Made by a program: the position numbers and the translations under genes. Under the pieces are notes generated by a model that was given only the letters and a program-made list of their open reading frames with translations, did no database searches and was not told the origin of the DNA. From assembly GCA_964353405.1 (NCBI GenBank), contig CAYGWJ010000426.1, positions 1 through 14,885 on the forward strand: a stretch of DNA of 14,885 nt, written 5' to 3'. Below, in pieces: positions 1-6,905 of this stretch. This DNA comes from JBGLNJ01 sp964353405 (GTDB lineage Bacteria > Chloroflexota > Anaerolineae > Fen-1058). How positions within the stretch are numbered: the stretch's first letter is position 1; each line of letters starts with the position of its first letter.

Positions 1-1599
1 GACCCACCTGGGCCGCCAAGTCGCTGCCATGGCACTCAAGTTGCGGGAGATGTCTGTTATTCCCACCTTGGCCGGCTCGTCGGCTGCCTAGTCTCGGAAT
101 CCTTGCTTTTTCTGCAACGATTTGACTGCTTAGATACTATACGTCTGACTGAGATGTTACGCGATGACGCACTATCTCTTATCACTCACGAGTGCGAAAA
201 GAAGGTCGTGGTGTTAAGCGGCGAAGAGGCCGACCTGCTCTATCGCCGCACTGGTGGCGTGCCGCTAGCGATTGTGTGGAGCATTGCCCAGATAGGGTAT
301 GGCTATGGTGTAGAGGCCGTATTACGTCGCCTGGGGCAGCCTGCCGAGGATGTTGCCCATTATTGCTTTGACGGGACTGTCGAGCGCATCCGAAACAGCC
401 CAGCTCACAAATTGCTGATCGCACTGACACTGTTTGCGGCCGATGCCAGCCGTGAAGCACTAGGCGTCGTCACGGATTTGTCAGAACAGGATCGCGACGA
501 AGCGCTTGTCGCCTGCGAGCGCTTGTCGTTGGTCAACAAGCAAGCCGACCGGTTCATGATGCTGCCGCTGACCAGGCAGTACATGGAGGCAGAAGCAGCC
601 GGGCAAGAGACATGGCGGCGAAAGGCCCGAGAAAAACAGACCGACTATCTGGAGCAGCAGCTCGACAGCCTGTTGCAGAAAAGTTACCAAGGCCTCAATG
701 ATTATGCGCTCGATCGAGACAACTTGTTGCATCATCTGGAATGGTTGTGGGCGCAAGGTCAATACCCGGACTATATTCGTCTGGCCGAAAAGATGGATTT
801 CTTTCTTTGGACAACAGGGGATTGGAGCATCTGGAATCAGATTGCGCTCAGAGCTTACAAGGCCAGCCTGGAGCTGGATGACGCTCATTCGAAAGCCGAG
901 TTTTCGTATATCCTCGCCGTGCGATCCTTGTTTGCAGGCGACCTGGACGAGGCTCTCGACTACGCCAGACAAGCCGAAGATCAGTTCCAGCGCCTGCACG
1001 ACGAAACGAGTTATGCCGAGGCGCTGACACGAACGGGGTGGATTCTCTCACTTCAGGAAAACCTGGATGGTGCCGAGGCCAAACACCAGGCTGCACTAGA
1101 GATCTTTTCCAGGCTGGGCGACAATCGGCATGTGGCGAGAACACAGCGGGGCCTGGCTTACGTGGACATCCGCAGAAAGGAGTTCGGGAAGGCGCGGGAA
1201 CACCTACAAGTCGCACAGTCGCTGCGGGAGAAAACCACCAGGTTCTCTTCTGGCCTGGCGGTCACCTACCGGATGTTGGGCGAAGTGGCCCTGGGCGAGG
1301 GGAATCTTGAAGAGGCACGCAAGAACTTGCTGATAAGCCTCTCGATCGCCCAACACCTCAAAATCGTTCAAGATACGGCAGAAGCCAAGCTGGCGCTAGC
1401 AGTTGTGGAAGCGCAGGCAGGTGACCTGGAACAAGCGAAACAACTCGCCCAAGAGGCTGAGGATACCTTTGACCGCCTGGGGATGAAGGGCAATCTTGCG
1501 AAAGCTCGAGAACTCGCACAGGGCATCCGGCAAGATGTAGTGGAAGCCGCCCGTATCGCCCGCGGACTGCTTGACATGGCGTTGCAACCCAGGGTCTAG
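1..1599 (+). CDS. NB-ARC / winged-helix / TPR (STAND-type) protein, C-terminal part
   Basis: This is the C-terminal part of a STAND-type signalling NTPase. The end of a NB-ARC domain is visible, with the GGVPLA motif at residues 51-56 counted from the TTG at 103. A winged-helix-like segment follows (about 97-165, ending MLPLTRQYMEAE), then a long run of TPR-like helical pairs (about 190-470, for example AEALTRTGWILSLQENLDGA). The Walker A and B half of the NTPase is absent. The frame is open to the window start, so the TTG at 103 is probably not a true start. However, codons 1-30 do not resemble NB-ARC sequence, so the gene may also be truncated by a rearrangement near base 90. Family members act as regulators (AfsR/MalT-like) or as phage sensors; the sequence does not decide which. 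The stop at 1597-1599 lies 19 bases before the methylase-like start at 1619, so it could share a transcript with the island. Confidence 0.75.
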   Translation, partial: DPPGPPSRCHGTQVAGDVCYSHLGRLVGCLVSESLLFLQRFDCLDTIRLTEMLRDDALSLITHECEKKVVVLSGEEADLLYRRTGGVPLAIVWSIAQIGYGYGVEAVLRRLGQPAEDVAHYCFDGTVERIRNSPAHKLLIALTLFAADASREALGVVTDLSEQDRDEALVACERLSLVNKQADRFMMLPLTRQYMEAEAAGQETWRRKAREKQTDYLEQQLDSLLQKSYQGLNDYALDRDNLLHHLEWLWAQGQYPDYIRLAEKMDFFLWTTGDWSIWNQIALRAYKASLELDDAHSKAEFSYILAVRSLFAGDLDEALDYARQAEDQFQRLHDETSYAEALTRTGWILSLQENLDGAEAKHQAALEIFSRLGDNRHVARTQRGLAYVDIRRKEFGKAREHLQVAQSLREKTTRFSSGLAVTYRMLGEVALGEGNLEEARKNLLISLSIAQHLKIVQDTAEAKLALAVVEAQAGDLEQAKQLAQEAEDTFDRLGMKGNLAKARELAQGIRQDVVEAARIARGLLDMALQPRV

Positions 1600-1618
1600 G
1601 CCGCAAGGATCACTCCAC

Positions 1619-1699
1619 ATGACCACTCCCTCTCTCCTCATCGAACACTGGCTCCCAATCGAAGCGATTGGCGCGGAAAGCAAGGACAAACACACTTGA
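1619..1699 (+). pseudogene. Duplicated, truncated 5' end of a DUF1156 methylase gene (26 codons)
   Basis: An ATG preceded by AAGGA (1605-1609, 9-nt spacing) opens a frame whose first 22 codons match the start of the intact methylase at 2181. Sixty of 66 bases are identical. Codons 5 and 13 differ synonymously, and codons 2-3 differ more (ThrThr against ThrLeu). After AESK the match stops abruptly and the frame ends at TGA 1697-1699. The synonymous pattern suggests descent from a functional homologue and not a fresh duplication. It is either the leftover 5' end of an older methylase gene or a duplication made when the zinc-ribbon gene entered. It remains translatable, and its TGA overlaps the TTG start of the next gene, so it may now act as a coupling leader peptide. 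That role is inference. Confidence 0.75.
1682..1686 (+). promoter_or_regulatory. Ribosome binding site deciding the TTG start of the zinc-ribbon gene
   Basis: AAGGA lies 9 nt before TTG 1696 but 15 nt before the next in-frame candidate, GTG 1702. It favours the TTG, which also overlaps the upstream stop as TTGA. The AAGGA sits at the very end of the duplicated methylase segment. Confidence 0.5.
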
Positions 1700-2184
1700 C
1701 CGTGAACACCCCTACTCCCTTCGGCGTGTTGCCGCCGCGTTATACTTTTGCGCTGAATCCTCGCCTGTTTGCCCGCGTGAACCAGTGCCCCGATTGCCAT
1801 GTGCCGACCGAGGAACTGATTGTACCGTTACTTGTCCGCGTCGAACCCGAGGTCTGGATCGTGATTCGCATGAACTGCCGCCATTGCCCGCAGTGCGACT
1901 TGCTCGTCGCCGACCGGCGCCGACTGGAAGGCGCGATGGCGGCCATGTTGATGCAGCAAGACCCGTCCGTGGCGGGCCACGACTATCAGGTGATCGGCAC
2001 CGTCCAGACCCGCGCATGGGAGGCCGGGATGCGGCGCGGGGCGGGGCAGCCGCAAATGGACACCCAAGCGTTGCTCAGACACGTTCACGATTTTGTCGCC
2101 GTCCGCACGTTAGAAACCAAATCAAAGCCACCCGTGGCCCAACCTGCCGAGCGCAAAACAAAAAGGAAACCCGGACGCAAATGA
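1696..2184 (+). CDS. Small zinc-ribbon protein of unknown function
   Basis: A 162-residue protein with a predicted treble-Cys zinc site: CPDC at residues 31-34 and CRHCPQC at 61-67, joined by a hydrophobic strand-rich stretch. An aromatic-rich N-terminus precedes it (PPRYTFALNP). After the zinc site come an acidic helix, a conserved-looking DYQVIGTVQTRAW stretch, and a basic tail rich in Lys and Arg (KTKRKPGRK). I recall similar hypothetical proteins in Chloroflexota and cyanobacteria, but no function. The basic tail and zinc ribbon would suit nucleic-acid or protein contact, which is inference. The TTG start overlaps the stop of the 26-codon leader, and its TGA overlaps the methylase ATG (ATGA, 2181-2184). 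It is therefore likely translated in a coupled chain with the methylase. Alternative start: GTG 1702. Confidence 0.7.
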   Translation: MTVNTPTPFGVLPPRYTFALNPRLFARVNQCPDCHVPTEELIVPLLVRVEPEVWIVIRMNCRHCPQCDLLVADRRRLEGAMAAMLMQQDPSVAGHDYQVIGTVQTRAWEAGMRRGAGQPQMDTQALLRHVHDFVAVRTLETKSKPPVAQPAERKTKRKPGRK

Positions 2185-2246
2185 CTTTACCCTCCCTCCT
2201 CATCGAACACTGGCTCCCCATCGAAGCGATTGGCGCGGAAAGCAAG
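2181..2246 (+). repeat. Downstream copy of 66-bp direct repeat (start of methylase gene)
   Basis: The first 22 codons of the methylase match 1619-1684 at 60 of 66 positions. Codons 14-22 are identical over 27 bases. Both copies begin exactly at an ATG and end at the same AAG codon. Recombination between them would delete 562 bp containing the zinc-ribbon gene and place the methylase directly behind the ribosome binding site at 1605-1609. Confidence 0.8.
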
Positions 2247-5201
2247 CGCGAGCGCGGCGCGAGCAGCGCCCTGCCGCCGCTCTACTTTCTTCACGTCTGG
2301 TGGGCGCGCCGGCCGCTGACCGCCAGCCGCGCCGCGATCCTTGCCAGCGTGCTCCCGCAGTGGTCGCCTGATTGGCCCGCCAACCTGCGCGAGAAATTCC
2401 CCAACGAAGACACCTATCGCCAGTGGTTCATCCATTTTATCGGCATCCGAGGCGATCCAGTCAAAGGTCGCAAATTAGTGGACTGGGCCAAAGCCAAAGG
2501 CGTCAAGTTGGACTATCACCCGTATGCGGGTGCGCCCCGCGCTTTCACCGTCAACCCATCCGCCGAAGATTTGCAGACGATGGGCGACCTGCTGGAATAC
2601 ACCTGGGGCACGCGCGAGTTGAGTGTGCTCGACCCGTTCGCAGGCGGCGGCTCGATCCCGTTCGAGGCGCTGCGCTATGGCTTTACGACTATCGCCAACG
2701 ATCTCAACCCGGTGGCCGCCGTCATTCTCAAGGCCACGCTCGACTATCCCGCCCGCTTTGGCCCAACGCTCGCCGAGGACATTCGCAAGTGGGGCGATGA
2801 GTGGGCGCGGCGTGTCAAGGCCAAGCTCGACCCGTATTTCCCCAAGCAGCCCGGCGAAAGCATCTTTGCCTATCTCTGGGCGTGCACCATCGCCTGCCCT
2901 GTGACGGGCAAGCCCGTGCCGCTCAGTCCCAACTGGTGGTTGCGGAAAGGCGATGACCCGGTGGCCGTCCGGCTGATTGCCGAAGAGGGCATGGATGAAC
3001 CGACGTTTGAGATTGTCGAAGGACGAAAGACCGCAGCGCGGGACGTAAAACCAGATGTAGGAACGATCAGCCGTGGCATAGGCCGCTCACCGTGGACGGG
3101 CGAAACGATTGACGGCGACTATATCAAGGCCGAAGCGCAGGCTGGACGCATGAGGCAGATGCTCTATGCTGTGGCAACCAAAGTCAAGGGCGGGTTCGAA
3201 ATGCGCGTTGCGAATGAGGAAGACTTGGATGCTGTGAAACGCGCAGACATCATGCTGACGAAGAAGAGGTCAGAGTGGATTGCCAGAAACGTCATTCCTG
3301 TTGAGCCAGTTCCAAACGGCAATGATAAGAGGCCCGTGTTATACGGCATGCCCACATGGGCTGATTTCTTTTCTTCTCGTCAGCTGTTGGCAATGGGTAC
3401 GTTCATCGAAAGTTTGCGAGAGACTCAAGATAAAATCCTCAAAGAAGTTGAAGCTAATCGAGCCGTCGCACTTTCGGCTTGTCTTGGTATTGTCATTTCC
3501 AAATGCGTCGACTACAACTCGCGCCAGACGTTTTGGGATCCCATTCGCGGAATTCGTCATGCTTTCAGTCGCCATGATTTTGCATTCAGATGGAATCCCG
3601 CAGAATTCGACGCTGCTGCGAATTTGCTGCCGTGGACACTCGGCCAAGTGGAAAGCGCATATACCGAAATTGTCAGTTTGGTTGCGCCTGCTCAAAAGTC
3701 TTTCTTCGCAGCAACAGTCACCCATCCTGTTGATCGCCTAGTGGTTCAGCAAGGCTCTGCAACCAGTCTTAGTTCGTATCCAGATAGCAGCATCCACAAC
3801 ATCACTGTTGACCCACCGTACTATGACAATGTTCAATATGCCGAACTGGCTGACTTTTTCTACGTCTGGCTCAAACGCAGCGTGGGCCACCTATTCCCCG
3901 AATTCTTTCGTGACGAATTGACCAACAAAGACGATGAAGCTGTCGCCAATCCCGCGCGCTTTGCAGCCCTCTCCCCCGGCCCCTCTCCCACGGGGCGAGG
4001 GGGGCGTGCCAAAAAACTGGCCGAGCAGGATTACGAGCGCAAGATGGCGGCGGCCTTCCGCGAAATGTACCGCGTCCTGCGGCCCGATGGCGTCCTCACC
4101 GTCATGTTCACTCACAAGCGCGTCGAAGCGTGGGACACGCTCGCCTCGGCCCTCATCGGCGCGGGTTTTGCCATCAATGCCTCGTGGCCGGTTCACACCG
4201 AAAGCGAGCACAGCTTGCATCAGGCGGAGAAGAATGCGGCATCGTCTACGATTTTGCTGGTGTGCCGGAAACGACAGACTGACGAAAGACCAACGACCGC
4301 TTCGCGGGACGAAGGTGCGGAATCCGTCGTTCGTCCTTCGTCCTCGGTCAATGCCGTCTGGTGGGATGATCTGCAAAGCAAGGTACGGGAGACCGCCCGC
4401 CAAAAAGCCGCCGAATTCGCCGCAATGGGCATCAGCGGCGTTGACCTCTACATCAGCACGTTCGGCCCCACGCTCAGCATCATCTCGGAACACTGGCCAG
4501 TGCTCACCAGTGAGGTGGACGAGAAAACCGGTCAGCCCAAGCCGCTCCGCCCCGAGACCGCGCTCGACCTGGCGCGCGAAGAGGTCGTGCGCTTGCGCAA
4601 GCAGGGCTTGCTGCTCGGGCGCGATGTGCAATTCGATCCGGTGACGGATTGGTACCTCATGGCGTGGGATGCCTTTGGCGCGGAACAGTTCCCCTATGAC
4701 GAGGCGCGCAAGCTCGCCATCGCGCTGGGCCTCGACCTCGACAAGTCACTCATGCAAGCCAACCGGCTCGTCACCAAGAAGGGCAAGTACGTCGTGATGC
4801 AGACGCCCGTTCAGCGCCGCCGCAAAGGCGTGGTGGATGACGAAGTCGAATCGTTCGAGCATTTGATTGACGCCGTCCACACGGCGATGATGGTGTACGC
4901 AGAGGACGGCGCGGGCGCGTGTGACGTGTTTCTGCGCAAGTCGGGACTCAAGACGGATGGCGCGTTCAAGGCGTGCTTGCAGGCGCTGCTCAATGCGATT
5001 CCGCGCGCCCGGGTCAAGGGCAAGTTCGTGCGGCCTGAAGCCGAGGTGCTGGAGAATCTGCGCCTGGCGTTCTTTGATGACTTGCAAGCACCGGTGGAAG
5101 AAGAGCCGGAGATGCCGCAGCCGGCGCAGTTGGGGCTGGGCGGGGAGTTTGGAGAAGAGACACGTTTGGGCGATAATAGTGATGGTGAAGACGAGGAATA
5201 G
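2181..5201 (+). CDS. DUF1156 adenine-specific DNA methylase (COG1743 type)
   Basis: A 1006-residue DNA N6-adenine methyltransferase of the DUF1156 family, using S-adenosylmethionine. The N-terminal DUF1156 signature is seen at 39-50 (WWARRPLTASRA). Motif I is DPFAGGGS (151-158), followed by NDLNP (173-177). The catalytic DPPYYDNV is at 544-551 and the C-terminal Rossmann part around 636-646. The long span between motif I and DPPY probably carries target recognition. ATG 2181 is chosen because the DUF1156 homology starts there, a duplicated copy begins at the same codon, and it overlaps the upstream stop as ATGA; the frame is open further 5' but that part is not homologous. Two repeat-derived insertions lie in frame (about 597-609 and 698-722). 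Codons at about 3180-3960 are visibly less GC-rich than the flanks. In defence islands this family modifies self DNA, typically beside a helicase/PLD protein, as here. Confidence 0.9.
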   Translation: MTLPSLLIEHWLPIEAIGAESKRERGASSALPPLYFLHVWWARRPLTASRAAILASVLPQWSPDWPANLREKFPNEDTYRQWFIHFIGIRGDPVKGRKLVDWAKAKGVKLDYHPYAGAPRAFTVNPSAEDLQTMGDLLEYTWGTRELSVLDPFAGGGSIPFEALRYGFTTIANDLNPVAAVILKATLDYPARFGPTLAEDIRKWGDEWARRVKAKLDPYFPKQPGESIFAYLWACTIACPVTGKPVPLSPNWWLRKGDDPVAVRLIAEEGMDEPTFEIVEGRKTAARDVKPDVGTISRGIGRSPWTGETIDGDYIKAEAQAGRMRQMLYAVATKVKGGFEMRVANEEDLDAVKRADIMLTKKRSEWIARNVIPVEPVPNGNDKRPVLYGMPTWADFFSSRQLLAMGTFIESLRETQDKILKEVEANRAVALSACLGIVISKCVDYNSRQTFWDPIRGIRHAFSRHDFAFRWNPAEFDAAANLLPWTLGQVESAYTEIVSLVAPAQKSFFAATVTHPVDRLVVQQGSATSLSSYPDSSIHNITVDPPYYDNVQYAELADFFYVWLKRSVGHLFPEFFRDELTNKDDEAVANPARFAALSPGPSPTGRGGRAKKLAEQDYERKMAAAFREMYRVLRPDGVLTVMFTHKRVEAWDTLASALIGAGFAINASWPVHTESEHSLHQAEKNAASSTILLVCRKRQTDERPTTASRDEGAESVVRPSSSVNAVWWDDLQSKVRETARQKAAEFAAMGISGVDLYISTFGPTLSIISEHWPVLTSEVDEKTGQPKPLRPETALDLAREEVVRLRKQGLLLGRDVQFDPVTDWYLMAWDAFGAEQFPYDEARKLAIALGLDLDKSLMQANRLVTKKGKYVVMQTPVQRRRKGVVDDEVESFEHLIDAVHTAMMVYAEDGAGACDVFLRKSGLKTDGAFKACLQALLNAIPRARVKGKFVRPEAEVLENLRLAFFDDLQAPVEEEPEMPQPAQLGLGGEFGEETRLGDNSDGEDEE
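3967..4005 (+). repeat. Palindromic repeat inserted in frame inside the methylase gene
   Basis: A C-rich then G-rich block encodes the low-complexity peptide LSPGPSPTGRGG. It contains a hairpin with arms at 3980-3989 and 3993-4002 (10 bp, one mismatch, 3-nt loop). Peptides of this PSPTGRG kind are, from memory, the translation of a small dispersed palindromic repeat in GC-rich bacterial genomes. It lies between the DPPY motif region and the next conserved block, probably on a surface loop. Confidence 0.65.
4281..4345 (+). repeat. Second in-frame inverted repeat inside the methylase gene
   Basis: A perfect 9-bp inverted repeat (GGACGAAGG at 4307-4315, CCTTCGTCC at 4335-4343, 19-nt loop) sits in a stretch rich in ACGA words. 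It encodes the hydrophilic segment TDERPTTASRDEGAES, between the conserved LLVCRK and AVWWDDL segments. The appearance is that of a short dispersed repeat accepted as a linker without breaking the frame. Confidence 0.5.
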
Positions 5202-5218
5202 GAGGTTGTGACACTGCG

Positions 5219-6892
5219 ATGATTACGCAACAGGAATTGCTCGAACGACTAGAGGCGGGCGAAAACGTTTCTACAGAGTTCAAAGCGGGCCGTTTGACAC
5301 GTCAGGTAGCGGCGCGTATGGCAGTGGCTTTTGCTAACGGGGAGGGTGAGGGGTGGCTGGTCAATGGTGTCAAAGATACACCTCAAGGATTTGAGCTTGT
5401 CGGCGTGTCCGACTCCGACAAGCTTACGAGTCTCTTGCAAGATGCGTGTCGCCAGTTGTGCCAGCCGCCGATTGAGCCAGTTTTAGAGACGGTCATGCTC
5501 AACGACAAGGCCATCGTCGTCATGCGCGTGCGTGGACGCGCTGCTCAACGTCCTTATAAAACAGCAGACAATGGATATGTGATTCGGGAAGCGGATACGA
5601 CTCGTGTCGTGACACTGGAGAGAGCGCTACAACATGTTGTGGCCGAACGCTCGCTCCTACAACTGTTGTACGTCGAGAACTTTCGCAGCCTGTATGGAAT
5701 GGACCTGGGTCTCAAGTCTATTACGGTGGTCATCGGGCCGAATGCCAGCGGCAAGTCGAACCTATTCAAAGCACTGCGCTTTTTGCAGGACGGGATGGTC
5801 GGCGACATCAGCCAATGGGAAGCCAATAGCAAGCGCGGGGATGAACTGCTCTGGTTTGGATTGGATGAACAGGGGAGACGCCCTGACCGGATCGTTTTGG
5901 ATTTCTCGGCCAAATTTCAAGGGCAACCTCTAGCAAATTCGTTGAACTATCGCCTCGAAGTCCGGTGGAAACAAGAGCGGTTATGGGTCATGCGCGAGTC
6001 GCTAGCATTTGGCTTCCCACTCGAAAAACGCAAGTTGTACTTTGAGCGTGATGAAGACAAAGTCCGCCTGGAGCGAGGGCAGCCTGGCGCGAGACAGCCC
6101 AAAGAACTGTTCTTCCGCGATCCCCATCGCCTCTACTTCAGAGAATACCTATCTAGCTTTGAGCATGGCACTGCCGAAGCGTTGGTGCGCTTTGTCCAGG
6201 GGTGGCGCTTTGTGAACATAGATGTGGACAAAGCGCGGCAGAGCAGCATTGATGTTACTGTGGAACCCAAGTCTGTTCCCCCGTTGCGCGGCGATGGGAG
6301 TAACCTAGCAGAAGTATTGTATGCGCTGCGCAAAATCGAGCCGGAGCGTTTTGAGGAAATTGTTGACCGCCTGGGACGGTCTATTGGTTTCCCGCGCGAT
6401 GTTCAAGTTCAATACTTGTCTAGCTTGGGAGGCTTGGGGGAAGCGCGATTTGCCTTTGCTGAAACCGCATTCCCTGGCCGGGAGATCTCGCCAGGCAGCA
6501 TGTCCGATGGCACCATCCGCTTGCTGGCGTTGCTCACGGCCCTGATCGGTGATCCGCAGGCTACAGTGATCTGTATCGAGGAACCCGATCACGGTCTTCA
6601 TCCCCACCTGATGTTGCGTCTGGCGGATGCTATCCGCTCGGTTGTGGACGTTGAGCCTGGCGAGGCAATCGCCCAGTTTAATCGCCCCCAAATCATCCTG
6701 ACAACGCACAGCCCAGATTTTATGGACTGCTTTGACGTGACGACTGAGGCAGACTATTTGCGGGTCTATATCACCGAGCGCAATTTCGATGATGGCAAAA
6801 CAGAATTCCTACCTGCTGATGCCAGCGAGTTTCTCCCTTGGCTGGAGCGGTATCGACTCGGCGATGCTGTTCGTCGAAGCATCTTCTCGTGA
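5219..6892 (+). CDS. Schlafen AlbA_2 domain fused to SMC/OLD-like AAA ATPase
   Basis: A 557-residue fusion. Residues 1-135 look like an AlbA_2 (Schlafen AlbA) domain: EFKAG at 20-24, the AVAFANGEGEGWLVNGV stretch at 35-51, and an end near YVIREADTTRVV. AlbA_2 domains bind nucleic acid and in some proteins cut RNA. From about 148 an ABC-type ATPase of the COG4637/OLD class follows. It shows NFRS (154-157), Walker A GPNASGKSN (173-181), signature-like SPGSMSDGT (424-432), Walker B ICIEEPDHGLHP (451-462) and THSPDF (496-501). The ATPase is complete, about 400 residues. GGAGG at 5201-5205 is 13 nt before ATG 5219; no closer in-frame start exists. It lies 17 nt after the methylase and 13 nt before the TOPRIM-like gene, as in ATPase plus nuclease pairs (OLD, Gabija, PARIS). 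Inference: phage sensing or effector control. Confidence 0.8.
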   Translation: MITQQELLERLEAGENVSTEFKAGRLTRQVAARMAVAFANGEGEGWLVNGVKDTPQGFELVGVSDSDKLTSLLQDACRQLCQPPIEPVLETVMLNDKAIVVMRVRGRAAQRPYKTADNGYVIREADTTRVVTLERALQHVVAERSLLQLLYVENFRSLYGMDLGLKSITVVIGPNASGKSNLFKALRFLQDGMVGDISQWEANSKRGDELLWFGLDEQGRRPDRIVLDFSAKFQGQPLANSLNYRLEVRWKQERLWVMRESLAFGFPLEKRKLYFERDEDKVRLERGQPGARQPKELFFRDPHRLYFREYLSSFEHGTAEALVRFVQGWRFVNIDVDKARQSSIDVTVEPKSVPPLRGDGSNLAEVLYALRKIEPERFEEIVDRLGRSIGFPRDVQVQYLSSLGGLGEARFAFAETAFPGREISPGSMSDGTIRLLALLTALIGDPQATVICIEEPDHGLHPHLMLRLADAIRSVVDVEPGEAIAQFNRPQIILTTHSPDFMDCFDVTTEADYLRVYITERNFDDGKTEFLPADASEFLPWLERYRLGDAVRRSIFS

Positions 6893-6894
6893 AT

Positions 6895-6900
6895 AGGTGG
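6895..6900 (+). promoter_or_regulatory. Ribosome binding site deciding the start of the TOPRIM-like gene
   Basis: AGGTGG lies 5 nt before ATG 6906. The longer alternative, GTG 6897, falls inside this site and has no ribosome binding site of its own, so ATG 6906 is preferred. Confidence 0.55.
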
Positions 6901-6905
6901 GCGTA

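Noticed and set aside
2..91. C-terminal end of a recombinase-like protein in frame 2
   Set aside because: Only 29 codons are visible, with no catalytic motif; the resemblance is too weak to annotate.
1668..2180. Upstream extension of the methylase frame (171 extra codons from TTG 1668)
   Set aside because: The extension is out-of-frame reading of the zinc-ribbon gene. Homology and the duplicated start both begin at ATG 2181.
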